From Adineta vaga (Eukaryota; Rotifera), in contig CP075494.1 of NCBI GenBank assembly GCA_021613535.1, forward strand, positions 9,176,001 to 9,240,000: a stretch of DNA of 64,000 nucleotides, in the 5' to 3' direction. This document shows, piece by piece, positions 11,142-23,172 of the stretch (position 1 is the stretch's first letter; every line of letters begins with the position of its first letter). A model generated the notes under the pieces. The model had not been told where the DNA came from and ran no database searches. It was given only the letters and a program-made list of their open reading frames with translations. A program made the translations under genes and the position numbers.

Positions 11142-12748
11142 CGTTGTCGCTCATACCAAAAGATACTGAATGATTGCATCACTCTAGAAGAAAAACGGCT
11201 ATATTTCCTTTTTTTCTATAGAAACGAAAAGTCTTGTTATTTCATTGGATATATATCAATAATGTGAAAATAATTTCAGTCACATACATTCATTGTACAA
11301 CAATCTTTCGTCTGTCCTTCTCTTCATTTATTGTTATATTATAAGTATACAAAACCGAGAGAGAGAGAGAGAGAGAAAAGGGATTTTTTTTTGTGCATGA
11401 GTTGATGATTAAAAAACAAAGAAAAAATGTAAAGGATTTAGATTTAGACAAGACAAGAACGTTTGTTTTCTTTTGCGCGTCGTCGTCATAACAATATCAC
11501 GTACGTTAATAAAAGAAGAAAAATAAAGGATCAAAATTAGGAGAAGAATTTGTGGTAATTAAAAGACCTTGATCGATAAGTTGATGGCATCGATTGATTA
11601 TGGTTTCATGCCTATTAACAAAATGAGAGAGGGAGAAAGAAAGAAAAACGTGCGCACGTCCATATACTTACACGAACAACTGATATGGGAGATTTGTTCG
11701 CATTTACTTCATTCAGAAGTGAGACATTCATGTGAAAAGAAAAACAGAATAGATTACCTGTTAACTGACACACCAAGAATTGAGTAAAAAAAGAAAAATG
11801 AGAAAAGAATTCGAAGAGAATTATACTGTGAAATCTGATCCGTTTCATGTTCATTTTTTTGAAAAGATTGTCTCTTAGTAGAGAATCAAATATTATTACG
11901 AAATAACATTAGGTCAAATATAGTCTTTTACTTCATAATAGTTATTGTAGTTGTAACGTTAGTATCAATAATTAATCTAAATTTCATTCAAAAGGAAAAA
12001 GAAGAAGAAGGAGAAGAAGAAGAAACAACTGTTAATAGTAATGTGTTTGTTTCTTGATCAACTAAAGAAAGAAATTCCACTCGACATGAAGCCTTATCAA
12101 AGATTTATCTAAGCAACCATTTTTATTTCTACCACAGTAGATCAACATTTAATTAACATGCTAAAAAAATATATATACCTTCTATTTTCTTTTCAAATGT
12201 TATTTTATGAAATACAAATTAAATTGATTTTAGATTACATTGATATAAGAATAGGTATTCGTTAAATAACTTTTGTTCACTGTACTTACCTTATACTATT
12301 TAGAAAAATAAACAATTGTTCATCCTTTTCTGTTGTTATTATTATTATTATATATCAAAGATTCCAATACAATTAATTCTAACAAATTATGTTCCTTGGT
12401 GGAAGAAAGATATTGCGGTTGATGAGATGATTCATAAATCTTTATACAGTCTGCACCATTTTTCGTTCAAACTCTTGTTGCCAAGCATTATCCTACTACC
12501 TATATGTAATTATACTCGTTCTCTTCGATGAAAATGAGCGACATCTAGGATAAGGCATCATATCATATTGATATATTCAAATTTAAGAGATCACGCCATT
12601 TGACTTAAGACAATCACGCCATTTATGTATCATAGCAGAAGAAGATCGTACGATTATAATCAAACTTTACTTCATAATCATATCATCGCCCGTGCATATA
12701 TATATATAAAGATGTGTGCAGTATGTAATATGAACTATTGTGAACATA
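11142..12748. other. Intergenic region between WSC gene and sterol methyltransferase
   Basis: About 1.6 kb with divergent genes on both sides, so it should hold both promoters. A (GA)n run lies at about 11357-11376. Open frames at 11569-11787, 11615-11854 and 12316-12531 lack protein-like character. AT-rich tracts are frequent. No RNA gene seen. Confidence 0.55.
11357..11376. repeat. (GA)n microsatellite
   Basis: Ten GA dinucleotides upstream of the WSC gene; read as (TC)n in the direction of that gene and possibly part of its promoter. Confidence 0.8.
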
Positions 12749-13852
12749 ATGTCAGAAACATTAGTAATTCGACGCTCACACGCTGCTGTTCAACAGGAAG
12801 TATCGACGTATAGTTCATTATTTGAAGATGCAAATAATGTTGAGAAACGTCAAGATCAATATAAAACATTAGTATCAAATTATTACAGTTTATCAACTGA
12901 TTTTTTTGAATACGGATGGGGACAAAGTTTTCATTTTGCAAATCGATTTCATGGTGAAACATTAGCTGAATCAATACAACGACATGAATCGTATTTAGCA
13001 TTACGAATGCAAATTAAACCAGGTGATAAAGTGCTTGATCTTGGTTGCGGTGTTGGTGGACCTTTAAGACGTATTGCTCATTTAACTGGAGCACATATTA
13101 CTGGTGTAACGATCAGTGAATATCAAATTCAACGTGCAAAACAAATTGGTAAGTATTTATTGCTCTAATTTGATGTTTTTCAATGCGAAACATTGAATGT
13201 TTTGTTATGTAGGCGTACCAGCTAATTGTCAATTTATTCAATGTGATTTTATGCATTTACCATTTGAAGATAAAAGTTTTGATCATATCTATACAATCGA
13301 AGCTGTATGTCATGCACCGGATAAGGTAAGTTAGATATAAATATTGGTTTGTTGTGGCAAAACTAATTTTTGTAGGTGAAATGTTTTGCTGAAGCAATGC
13401 GTGTATTGAAACCAGGTGGTTCGTTTACTGGATATGATTGGTGTTTAACAGATAAATATGATGGCCGAAATCGAGAACATAACGAAATAAAACGTTTGAT
13501 TGAAGAAGGCGATGGTTTACCTGATTTAAAATCGACACATCATTCAGTTTCTGCTTTGAAATCTGTTGGTTTTAATGTTGAAGACGGTCGAATCATTCCA
13601 GAAGGTGATATACCTTGGTATCAACCACTGAAAGGTGGTGATCCATTTTTTTCACCAAGTAATTTTCGTACAACTTTGATTGGACGTTGCATAACACGAA
13701 ATGGTGTTTGGTTATTGGAAAAACTTGGTGTAGCTGCTCAAGGTAGTCTAGCAGCATTGAATATTCTTGAAAGGGCACGAGAAGGTGTTGTACGTGGCGG
13801 TGAAACTGATATTTTTACACCTTATTTCTTCTTTTTTGCTCGAAGAAATTAA
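12749..13852 (+). CDS. SMT: Sterol 24-C-methyltransferase (SMT/ERG6-like), 329 aa
   Basis: Three exons, 12749-13148, 13213-13325, 13376-13852, giving exactly 330 codons. The enzyme transfers a methyl group from S-adenosylmethionine to C24 of the sterol side chain. The family signature [10 protein letters not shown] lies at residues 55-64. The SAM motif [11 protein letters not shown] starts at 96, the later acidic motif EAVCHAPDK follows, and the C terminus ends [11 protein letters not shown], matching the FTP.F.FLARKP ending of plant and fungal SMTs. An in-frame GTG lies three codons upstream of the ATG. Length (329) is close to ERG6 and plant SMT, without the extra N-terminal membrane segment of plants. 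Two short host-type introns show that it is a resident gene rather than contamination. Most animals lack this enzyme, although SMT homologues are known from sponges and annelids; transfer versus ancient inheritance cannot be decided here. Confidence 0.92.
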
Positions 13853-14038
13853 TTCAAATTACATTAACGATTTTTGTTATTCTTATCTTTCAATTTATTT
13901 GTTTCTTTTCTATATATCGCCAAGAGACAATATCTCACAAACATACAAAAACGTTTGATTAAGATTTTTATTCATGATAGGAAATAAAATGAACGATGAA
14001 AAACAAAACTAGTTAGTTTTACGACACTCTCTGATATA

Positions 14039-15765
14039 TTAGTATTCTAAATTGATTTGATGAAATGAGTGTTGACTAAGTGATGTTAATTCACCGTGAT
14101 CCATCGGTGTATATGTATAGAAATGACGTAGAATATAAAGAACAGGTGCATAAAGTATATTGCTAAGAAAGATAAGAATATTTAATGTAAGAAAATTGGT
14201 ATTATAAACAACGGAACCAGCAACAATTGGACCAATTGCATATGCAAGAGAATATGAAATATCCGCAATTGCATAAACAGATCTAATAAATCAAAGCAAA
14301 GAAATTATAAGTAAATATAAAGTCATGTTCTATGATTACCAACCCATAGACTGATGTATGACGAACATCAACAAGATAAGCAAGTGTTGGTAATAGAGCT
14401 GTATCTACTAGAGCATTTCCTATGACAAGACAATAAACTTAGTATTAAACAGAAAAGAAGTTCTTTTCCTCATACCAAAACAAATTCCACAGATTGGTAT
14501 CATAAGTACAGTAAAAGTTTTACAGAATGGAATTATAACACACATGATACCTTGTAATGCTAATCCAATAGCTGCCAATACCCATTGGTATTTCGGATAA
14601 TATTGATTAAGTTTCACTGTTAAAATTACACCGGTAATATGTGGCAGAAAACCAGGTAACCATATTAAACCCATTTGCCATTCAGTTGCATTCATTTCTT
14701 GTCTCATCCATATTGATATTGTTGGTTCAAGAAAAGCTAAGCCAACATTTGCCTAATAAAACAGAAAAAGATCATATTTAAAATGAGAAGAATAATTATT
14801 TTCATTTACCATTGCTAATGCTCCTGCACATATCAAAATATATGGATCCATTAATAAACGCCAAATGGGTGTTCCCTTTGGTCGATCTGCTGTTGCATTA
14901 GATTCAAATTGAATTCGAGTCGGTTGCATTACAGCAAAGAGAAGTATACCATCAAATAATGCAATTAAAGATAAGATAATAAATGGTACACGTTTACCAA
15001 AGAATTCATACAAGAAACCTAAATATAATATTTATAACATTACATCTAGAAACTTCATTTCGATACATACCACCAAATGGTGGAGCAACCAAGGATCCAA
15101 ATGAAATAAATGCTAATGCAATACCTAATTGTCGACTTCGACTACGTTCATCCTGATATCGATCCGCAATCATTGCTAAAAGAAACGTACTTTCTCTCCC
15201 TCTTCTTGGAATCTTATTTTTAACTAACCTAAACCTGACGTATCAGCAAATGCTGAGCCAGCTCCCTGTAAACTTCGAGCGAAGAAAAGAACTGCATATG
15301 AATTTCCAAATGCAAATATCATTGTCGAAACAAAAATCACTCCAAGTCCAATACACATTGGTATATCATAACCAATTCGATCAATTATTGCTCCACTAAA
15401 TGGATTAATTACTAATTGAACAATTGCTTTCGAAGCAAACAAAAAACCAATTGCTATATCTTCATTTTGTATATGTACAAAATATCCATTTGATATATTC
15501 TTTATTGCATTTGTCCATTCACCAATTCGATTTAAATAATCTGGTATAATCGGTACCTATGACAAAGAAAAAACTCGAACATTGCAATCCAACAGGTTCT
15601 TCAAATACTTACAATGACCATATAAAGCATATTATCAAGTAATAAAGCAATACAAACAATAAACATGATAATATGTGCTTGTCGTTTTGGTACGCTAACA
15701 AGATTTTGTAATACATAGCATAGATTAGATAAATATCCTAGGATTGTATTTGGTATAGATTTCAT
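14039..15765 (-). CDS. SLC18A3: Vesicular acetylcholine transporter (SLC18A3/UNC-17), 463 aa
   Basis: Seven exons: 15765-15613, 15556-15229, 15175-15071, 15018-14810, 14752-14476, 14419-14344, 14282-14039; all phases close to 464 codons. A major-facilitator antiporter that loads acetylcholine into synaptic vesicles using the proton gradient. Helix 1 carries [13 protein letters not shown] with its conserved Asp (residue 44). After the luminal loop come [17 protein letters not shown] and DRIGYDIPM, then [16 protein letters not shown] and [18 protein letters not shown], then [10 protein letters not shown] and [15 protein letters not shown]. The FADTSGLAMIAD and SLVAPPFGG versions separate VAChT from VMAT, which has different residues there. 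Start chosen at the ATG at 15765; an in-frame TTG upstream is ignored. Cholinergic neurons are the expected site. No ChAT exon is visible nearby. Confidence 0.95.
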
Positions 15766-16605
15766 TATGATTGATTTCAATCTGAACTTGGAAATTGACA
15801 AATCGTGCAATGATCACATTAATCGATTGTGTGCATCTATGGAAGAAAAGAAATACAAAGAAAATTCATGACAAAGTCGAGATAGTTAGAAAAGGAAATC
15901 AAATCATCATTTGTTCTCTTATTTTTCTGAATAAATGCAAAACGACATTAAGACAGCATCAATGAATGACAAAAAACAACCATATTTTCTTTGATTTAAC
16001 TGATGTGAACAAGTAATTTTGTAGAAAATCGTATGATTAATTGACAATGAACGACTGTTACCTTTTATCGGTGGATGAGTGTGGGTGAATGTATTTATTT
16101 GTTTTAGACAAATAGAATTTTTGATTGAATGTGTAAGATTTCCGTTATTGTCGATCAATAAGGATACAAACGGAAGAAATAATCATTCAAACCTCCGATG
16201 ACGAGACATTTATTATTCAGTAGCGGAAATCATTTGCATAAATAGTTGATCATCAAAAAATCATTTTCTTAATTTTTAACTAAGAAAATACATCATTCCT
16301 ATATGACAATGTTCATAAGTTGTACAATTAAGCGACGTTATTTGTCTGACAGAGTGATATTTTTATTTTAAATAATATATATATAATATGTATATGTATA
16401 TATGTAAAGGAAGAGCTGAGAGCAGAAGAGGTGAAAACTGCTTAGGAAAACACGACAAAACAAGAAAAAAAATAGGAATGAGAAAAATTGCACTGATATA
16501 ATATAGGATTTTAATCAATGACAGAAAGAGAGAAAGAAAACACCGAGTAAAAGAAAAAGAAAAAGAAATGTTATGAAATCATTCTTCAGATCTTTTAGTT
16601 TGTTA
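15766..16605. other. Intergenic region upstream of VAChT
   Basis: 840 bases between the VAChT start and the stop of the zinc-finger gene (both minus strand). Includes VAChT promoter and the 3' UTR of the next gene. A TA-rich microsatellite lies at about 16373-16405. I specifically looked for choline acetyltransferase exons on either strand and saw none. Confidence 0.5.
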
Positions 16606-18450
16606 TCATTTGTTTGATAATTTAAAAATTTGGTCAATTTCTTTGTCTGACCATGGCTGTTGCCATTTGAGATAATGTTGAAAAATTTTTATTGAACGTC
16701 CTTTCTTATTAAGATATGTTGCTAAGCGTTGTTTGAAATTTTCTTCCATATTGCCATGTTTTGATGAGAGATGTAAATTCATACATTCACGTGATAAAAC
16801 AACAAAGAATTCTTCATGTGAACAAGCATGACAACGATAAAAAACATTATGAGTTGACCATTGTTTGGTGATTTCAGTGGAAGAAAGTTGAACCGGAATA
16901 CTTTGATAAGGCGGAATAATTTCCGCAATGACTTCAGTTTTGATCAAACTTTTACGTGTTGACATTCGAGATGGTCGTTTATTTGGAGAATTTTCATCAT
17001 GTTTATTCAAAGAATTCGATAGTTTCTTACGAGATGTTAATTGAGTTTTGTTCACATCTGCTTCGTTTATAACACGAATACGAACTGTACTAGGATTTGA
17101 GATTAATTCTTCAGTTTGAATTGATTCCATTTTTTGTTTTTTCAGAAAAATTGGACTTGGACTTCGGTTGGTTTTTCGTTCTTCGGTAATTGGCATGAAT
17201 GATTCAAGAAGTGGTTCCGTATTCGTTCGGCTAAAATATTTCGAATTCAATTTAGAAATCTATTTCATGTTACATACTCAATTGGCTGTTGATAATCGAT
17301 AATTGTTAAATCTGACTGCACCGGATCGTTTCTTGCAAAAATTGAATTGCTTAATGTTGTTTGTAAAGGCTGTTCTTGTCGAATAGAAGACGATGTTGAC
17401 GATGGTTCAATTCGTCGAATTTTGGCGGGAGTGAAAATTTGTTGATCAGTATGTTGAAATGTTTGAAAATAATTTCTTTTCAAAGTTTTTTGTAGATTTC
17501 TTGTATACTCCGTCATTGTTTGTCGGAGAAGATTCAAAAATGAAAATGCTGTATAAGATACATGATGTTGTTGATCATTACTATTTACAATTATTTGAAA
17601 TTCTTGACTAGCTATTGAATGTATTAAGTGAAAATAAATCTTAATGGTTGATAAATAATTTTCAAAACGATTATTTGTGGAAATTTGTACTAATGAATGA
17701 AAATTTGGATCGAATATTAATGGATAGGAATTATTAGAATTTGTATTTAATCGTTGACGTGATGTTATTTGTGTTGGTAAACGAATTAGACAATTCTTAT
17801 GTTTGAATATAAATGAACTTGTCGACGATTTTTTTACTGTTGAATACTGTTTTTTTAAACGAGCTCGTTTTATACTTGCATAGAAATGCTTTTGTTCACG
17901 TCGAGAATACTTATAAATATGATAGGATGAAGAAGAAGAAGAAGATTTTGTACTGATAGTATTCGACGATTGTTCATGCTCAAATTGATTATCATTCGAA
18001 ATTGATAGGTTACAAATTGCATCATCAAAGGATGATTGTTTCGTGTATGAAATCGACCCATTTGATAATGGAATTTGTAAAAATGGATTTGATGTTTCTT
18101 GAGGTGTATGTGGACTACGTTTAACATTGATTCGATGTAAATTTAACACTACAGAGAGAGAGAAAGAAAAAGATGATGATGATTATGAATGGAAAGAAGA
18201 AAATGATTTACTTTGAAGAATATCTTGATCAGATTTATTCAGTCTAGGTAATCGAAGAGTTTCTGTCGAATTTTTCGTCGAATTTTTCACAAGACATTGA
18301 GAAAAATGAGATACCATGGAAGCACGATTAGGAAATGGATCAAAACAAAAGTGACAGATGAATTGTTGATGTACTAGAACAAAATGTCATGGATAATCCG
18401 AGATATATAAATATGTTTTCGAACGTTCTTATACCTGTTGATGAAGCCAT
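16606..18450 (-). CDS. Zinc-finger-containing protein, 557 aa, family unknown
   Basis: Four exons, 18450-18435, 18373-18212, 18148-17278, 17230-16606, totalling exactly 558 codons; the first exon contributes only 16 coding bases. Near the N terminus a C2H2/C2HC-like finger reads ICHFCFDPFPNRASMVSHF followed by SQC. A second C2H2 finger lies in the last quarter: YRCHACSHEEFFVVLSREC, with its histidines about 12 residues later (HLSSKH). Between them lie long Ser/Thr- and Lys/Arg-rich stretches with basic clusters (KRARLKK, NKRPSRMSTRK) that could be nuclear localisation signals. The C terminus has WSDKEIDQIFKLSNK. The whole suggests a nuclear DNA- or RNA-binding protein, but I cannot assign it to a named family. 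Its start is followed by HAP40's stop 153 bases further on. Confidence 0.75.
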
Positions 18451-18602
18451 GAGATATTATTACTAAAAAGGAAACGAAAACACCACCGGAATACTTGTTT
18501 AGTAAAAATTTGTCATCATAATCTACAATAAAAGAGAGAAATTTTATTTAAAAGAGAAAAAAAGATAGATGAAAAGAATTTTTTATATTATTTATTTATT
18601 TT

Positions 18603-19610
18603 CTAACGATAATCTGTGACATTATTTGTTGTTGATGTTTGTTGATCAAATTTAAATGTATCAATAAAATGTCCGGACATTTTTTGTTTTAAAATATGAA
18701 ATAAATGTATATGACGAGAATTAATTTGTGATTGTTGATTTAAATCATATTCTAATTGATCAATATGTTTTAAATCTCTTGCTTGAACAGCTAATGTAAT
18801 CGATTGTAATAAATAAAAAAGTGTTTCATCTAAATATGATGTTGGAATGTTTAATTTTTCATACACTTCCCATGTATATGCATCTAAAGCTTTGGCATAA
18901 TCTGCTCGAAGACGTTGCGGATGTGGTTGAAGTATTAATAACAAAAAAAGACGAAGAATATCATACGATGCTAATAAACGACGATAACTAATATCATTCG
19001 TTGATGTTTTAACTAAACGTTCAATTAGAGTTGTTGTTGTTTGTAAAGCTAAATTGAATTTGTCATTATCAATTCTTATATTAATCAATCGTTGATAGAC
19101 ACAAATTTGTATTGCTAAAAGATCTTGAAAGGAATCAATAGCCATGGAAAAAAGACGTTCACTTTCTTGAAATTTTTCTAACATTTCTAAATGTAAAGCA
19201 ACTTGAAATGTAATTAATCCAGCAAGATAACGTTCATTTTGATCGCGAAGATTTTTTTGTGCTAATTGATAAGTTGATAATGCTAATGAAATATTTTCAT
19301 GATAGGATAAAGTATTGCTTTGATGAATTTGTAATTCTATTTCGATGAAAATTGAAGCAGCTTCAAGTAACATTTGTAATTCACTTGTTGAAGATTTTAA
19401 TTCGGAAAAACAACGAGATGATTGAATTAAACATAGACCAGCATATTCAAGACAATTTTCTTGACGAAATTGACGTGATAACGATTGAAAATCTAAAGCA
19501 GCTTCTGCATATTTCGGCTTACGACTGGTAACGACACCACCAAAACGAACTTTTTTCAATTTATTATAAATCGTACGTAAACGTTCGATATGATCAATCG
19601 ATGGGTCCAT
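18603..19610 (-). CDS. F8A1: 40-kDa huntingtin-associated protein (HAP40/F8A) homologue, 335 aa
   Basis: Single exon. HAP40 is the obligate TPR-like helical partner that clamps between huntingtin's two HEAT domains and functions with it in early-endosome transport. Recognised by YNKLKKV plus KPKYAEAALDFQSLSRQF near the N terminus (human YRLVSNKLKKRF and RKPNVAEAGEQFGQL), by LLLILQPHPQRLRADYAKAL with the following YTWEVYEKL, and by LDETLFYLLQSITLAVQARD near the C terminus. Human HAP40 is 371 residues and has a Pro-rich insert missing here. The ATG at 19610 is chosen; an open frame continues a few codons further 5' without another ATG. An intronless structure is also normal for vertebrate F8A genes. 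Presence implies that huntingtin is present elsewhere in this genome. Confidence 0.85.
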   Translation of the reverse strand: MDPSIDHIERLRTIYNKLKKVRFGGVVTSRKPKYAEAALDFQSLSRQFRQENCLEYAGLCLIQSSRCFSELKSSTSELQMLLEAASIFIEIELQIHQSNTLSYHENISLALSTYQLAQKNLRDQNERYLAGLITFQVALHLEMLEKFQESERLFSMAIDSFQDLLAIQICVYQRLINIRIDNDKFNLALQTTTTLIERLVKTSTNDISYRRLLASYDILRLFLLLILQPHPQRLRADYAKALDAYTWEVYEKLNIPTSYLDETLFYLLQSITLAVQARDLKHIDQLEYDLNQQSQINSRHIHLFHILKQKMSGHFIDTFKFDQQTSTTNNVTDYR

Positions 19611-21624
19611 TTCGTTAGCAAGCAAAAGTTCTTTACCCGAGAATAAATAAGTTATTATTCGATAGAAGAGAACTTGTTTAGAGTCAATATCGATTGGTTA
19701 ACTATTTATCTGGAAAAACAATTTAGATTATTGGATAGATGACGCTACTAACGCTGTGATTATTCATATAGAACAGATAACGTTCATATAATATATTCTT
19801 TCTACATTTTCAATTTAATGATTTTTAAATCATTGAGTCTGTAAAGTTAAAATTGTTTTTTTTTGTCTCAAAAGTTAATTTCATTCAAGTACTTCTTGAG
19901 AAACATCATCTAAATTTTCCAGTTCTGTTCCTTTTTCTCCCTGTATTATATTATCTTCATGTGCCAATCCACATGGTCTTGATCACGTGGGTTTCTTTTT
20001 AAATTTCATGCCTTCAAGTCATATGACCGACATGTGAAAAAGTTCTTAAAATAATAATGCGTATAATAATTGTGCAATATCTGATTGTATGTCATATACC
20101 TTCGAATATTACATGCTACAATAAAATTATGAAATCATGACAAATAGAATTAATATATGTCATCAATTTCATCACCCGAAGGAAGAATGACACATTTTAT
20201 ATTATAATTCGCCGCGTTATCGAATTTCAGTAATTCTTTTCTTTAGAATAATAATTTTCCGTACACAGGCATCATGTGATGATTGAACTAATGTGATATT
20301 TGAATTCCAATTGAAGACGATGATGAACTCACGAGTTCTTTCACACGACAATTAAACGGTATACCTGACACGTTTTCCGATTCTTACAGAAATGAGTTGT
20401 TGTAGATCATCATGTGGCGACATACTCAAATTAAGTTTTGATAAATGAGATCGAGATAATATCTTTCATGATTGGCAAAGATTGCTTTTATTCTTCGAAG
20501 GACTTAAGTGTATTGTTATTTATAAAAAAAAAGCAAACGGCTCATTTTAAGTGCACCTTTTCTGTGATATATAGATAAGAATAGAATTCAAGTTTGAGAA
20601 TCTTAAACAGCTGCTCGAACGACATAACAAGAATGCTTTATATTCATACGCAATTTTGTTATTTTCTATTTTGATAATCTTCTGTCAATCCGAAACAATA
20701 CGTGACTTTATTGTCACGTAAATATTGATGTATTTATCCTAATATTCTGAAAAAGTGAAGGACATATCTATAAATTCTAAGAATAATATTTACTTCGATA
20801 TTTTTTTCATTCTTATCATATCATATATATTCTATGATTATTTATAACAAGAGTTTTTCTTGAATTAAATATATGTATTGTCTGAATAAAATATACAAGC
20901 GCATTGAAAAAATAAAACTACAACAACAAATGTTGCTCACCGGCAAATAGACGTATTAAAGATTACTTGAATATGTCACACATGCTTTCTTTTCAAGATA
21001 CAATTTCATCACAGTAAGAAATAAAAAAGAAAAACAAACGAGCATAACAATTGATTGTAGATATATACAGAAAAAAAAAGAACAAATGTCCTTTTAATAT
21101 TACACATATGCGCATGTATATTTACGCTAAACTAAAATATCGACTTGGTTGTTATCTTAGACTCTTTCCTCTGGCCAGCAGAAAAGTAGATATAGATATC
21201 ATACTTGAAGCGAAAAATAAAATAAGAATAAGAGAAAGGTACGTTAGAACTCGAGCAAAAAAAAAGAGAAATATACATACACAAACTCCCATATCTTATC
21301 TGAAGTCAAAAGGCTCGAATAACAACAATAAATTTTTTAAAAGAAGATATTTTTTTCTTGTTTATGAAAATTTTTAATTATGTTACCAACATACTAAAAC
21401 ATTTGTGAAAAGAAAAAATCATTTTCAACAACAACAACAAAAACAACAACAACTACTATAAAGATAAATTATGTACATTTGAACATGAATGTTTGCGACT
21501 TTTTCTTTCTCATTTACAATAAATGACATGACTGAATATCTCGAAACGACTGACTTTCTGTACATAACAATCAAGTGAGAAGAAAAAAGAAACAACTAAT
21601 TTACTCATATACATGTACAAACGT
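19611..21624. other. Intergenic region, about 2 kb
   Basis: Lies between the HAP40 start and the 3' end of the Tob gene. AT-rich with scattered poly-T/poly-A. The open frame at 21051-21377 is basic and rich in Lys/Arg/Asn without domain character, and I regard it as chance or UTR. A CACGTG E-box occurs near 19984-19989. No RNA gene recognised. Confidence 0.5.
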
Positions 21625-23172
21625 TTAATATTTAGATTTACGATTACCAGTGGCAGTTGTTGATATTGGAAAGAACGTTTGATGCGTATAGAACGGTGCT
21701 AAACGATCGATATTCATAGGAGTCGGTGTGGGTGGTGAAGCAGATGAAAATGCTGGAATATGATTTTGTTGTTGTTGATGTAAAACACGACGTTGATGAG
21801 GATTTTTACCCGTTGGATGACCATTTGGAGAATGTTTTTGTAATGCTAATGCTTTGTATAAACGATTGAGTTTATAATAATCTATAAAAGAAAAAGAAGA
21901 CAATAAAATTTCTATTCATTAGATGAACAATGTTAATAACTTACATGGATAACTTTCAACATAACCACAATAGCCACTATCGGTCGATTCATTTGATGTT
22001 GTACTATGCATGGATTGAGGAGTATCCGAACGTTCAGGTTGACTATGATTTTCTTCACTATATGAACCTTCATCACTATTATGAACGCTGTTTTCTAATG
22101 GATGTGGTTTTGTTGGAACATTAATTGGAGATGATGAAGACATTTGAAAGATTGGAGCTTGTGGTGATAAAGCTCGTGGTGGTGTAAAAAGTGGACCATT
22201 ATGATACATTGATGGTTGTAAAGTTGGGAATGGTGATGAAGTACGTTGTGGTGTTGATGAACCAGAACAAGTAGGTGAATCACTGGGTGAAATATTTGTT
22301 GGTGATGCTCGCGATGTATTAACGATTGGTATACGAGTTTGTGAGAATAAAGTTTCGAGATCATTATGTATAAGTTCATTTCCATCTTTATCAAAACGGG
22401 CAACAATTAATTGTTGATTATCTTTTGGATGAACATGATTACCCAATCTATAGAAATAAAAACAAAATAGATTAATAAAGGCGAAGTTTTGGATCAGATT
22501 GACATGAATAAAAAGAGTGCCCTGGAAAGTAAGGTTAAAAAGGTCACATGCTCTTTAGAATTTCCCAGGTTTTTCATATAAAGGAAGAACATTAACGAGA
22601 TGAATTGGTAAAAAAACAAGTAGACTCTTCCGTTCTTCTATCATCGTCATTACAGGTAATGACATCATCCTCGTGATTACACCTTGCGCTTGCAATTTAC
22701 GTATGTTTTATCATGGGAAGAAGAGAACAAGAAAGAAAAAGGGAAAAAAAGGTATTAACTTGGAAAATTCTAATCATAAAAACGAAATTTTACCTTATTG
22801 AAACTTCGTATGGATCAATCCATAGTATTAATTCATGTTGAATACCAAGTAATTTCGATGAAAAACCCAATTGTTGACATACTTGAGCTACAATAGCATC
22901 ACAATAATCATTTTCTTTAGTGAATTCAAGTGAACGATATGCTTGTCCTTTGATAGGTTTATCTAAAATTTGACGAAATCAATTAATATGATTTATCATA
23001 AAAATAAAACATCTCACTAAAACCTACCAGAGTACCAATGTCCTTCATAACGTTCAAGTAAAACCTTTTCCAATTGATTACGAAATTGTTCTCTACTTTC
23101 TGGTTTTATCGAACCAAAACGTTCTATATAAGAACATAAGAGATCCAGTGCGACATTAATTTCTTGTTTCAT
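21625..23172 (-). CDS. TOB: BTG/Tob antiproliferative family protein, Tob-like, 357 aa
   Basis: Four exons: 23172-23028, 22962-22794, 22447-21945, 21881-21625, exactly 358 codons. The N-terminal BTG domain (about residues 1-120) starts MKQEINVALDLLCSYIERFG and contains box A (ERYEGHWYSDKPIKGQAYR) and box B (LLGIQHELILWIDPYEVSI). The long Ser/Pro-rich tail, about 235 residues, fits Tob1/Tob2 (about 345 aa) and not the short BTG1-4 proteins. Tob proteins bridge the CAF1 (CNOT7/8) deadenylase to poly(A)-binding protein and promote mRNA decay; I could not place a clear PAM2 motif in the tail. A CNOT6 catalytic subunit of the same CCR4-NOT complex lies about 25 kb away. Intron 1-2 phases are 1 and 2; the 346-nt second intron is long for this genome. 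Confidence 0.9.
22646..22663. repeat. Perfect 18-bp inverted repeat in Tob intron
   Basis: GTCATTACAGGTAATGAC: two perfect 8-base arms around an AG centre, located in the long second Tob intron (22448-22793). The arms carry TAATGA/TCATTA cores of the kind bound by homeodomain dimers. Binding is conjecture; the palindrome itself is seen directly. Confidence 0.4.
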
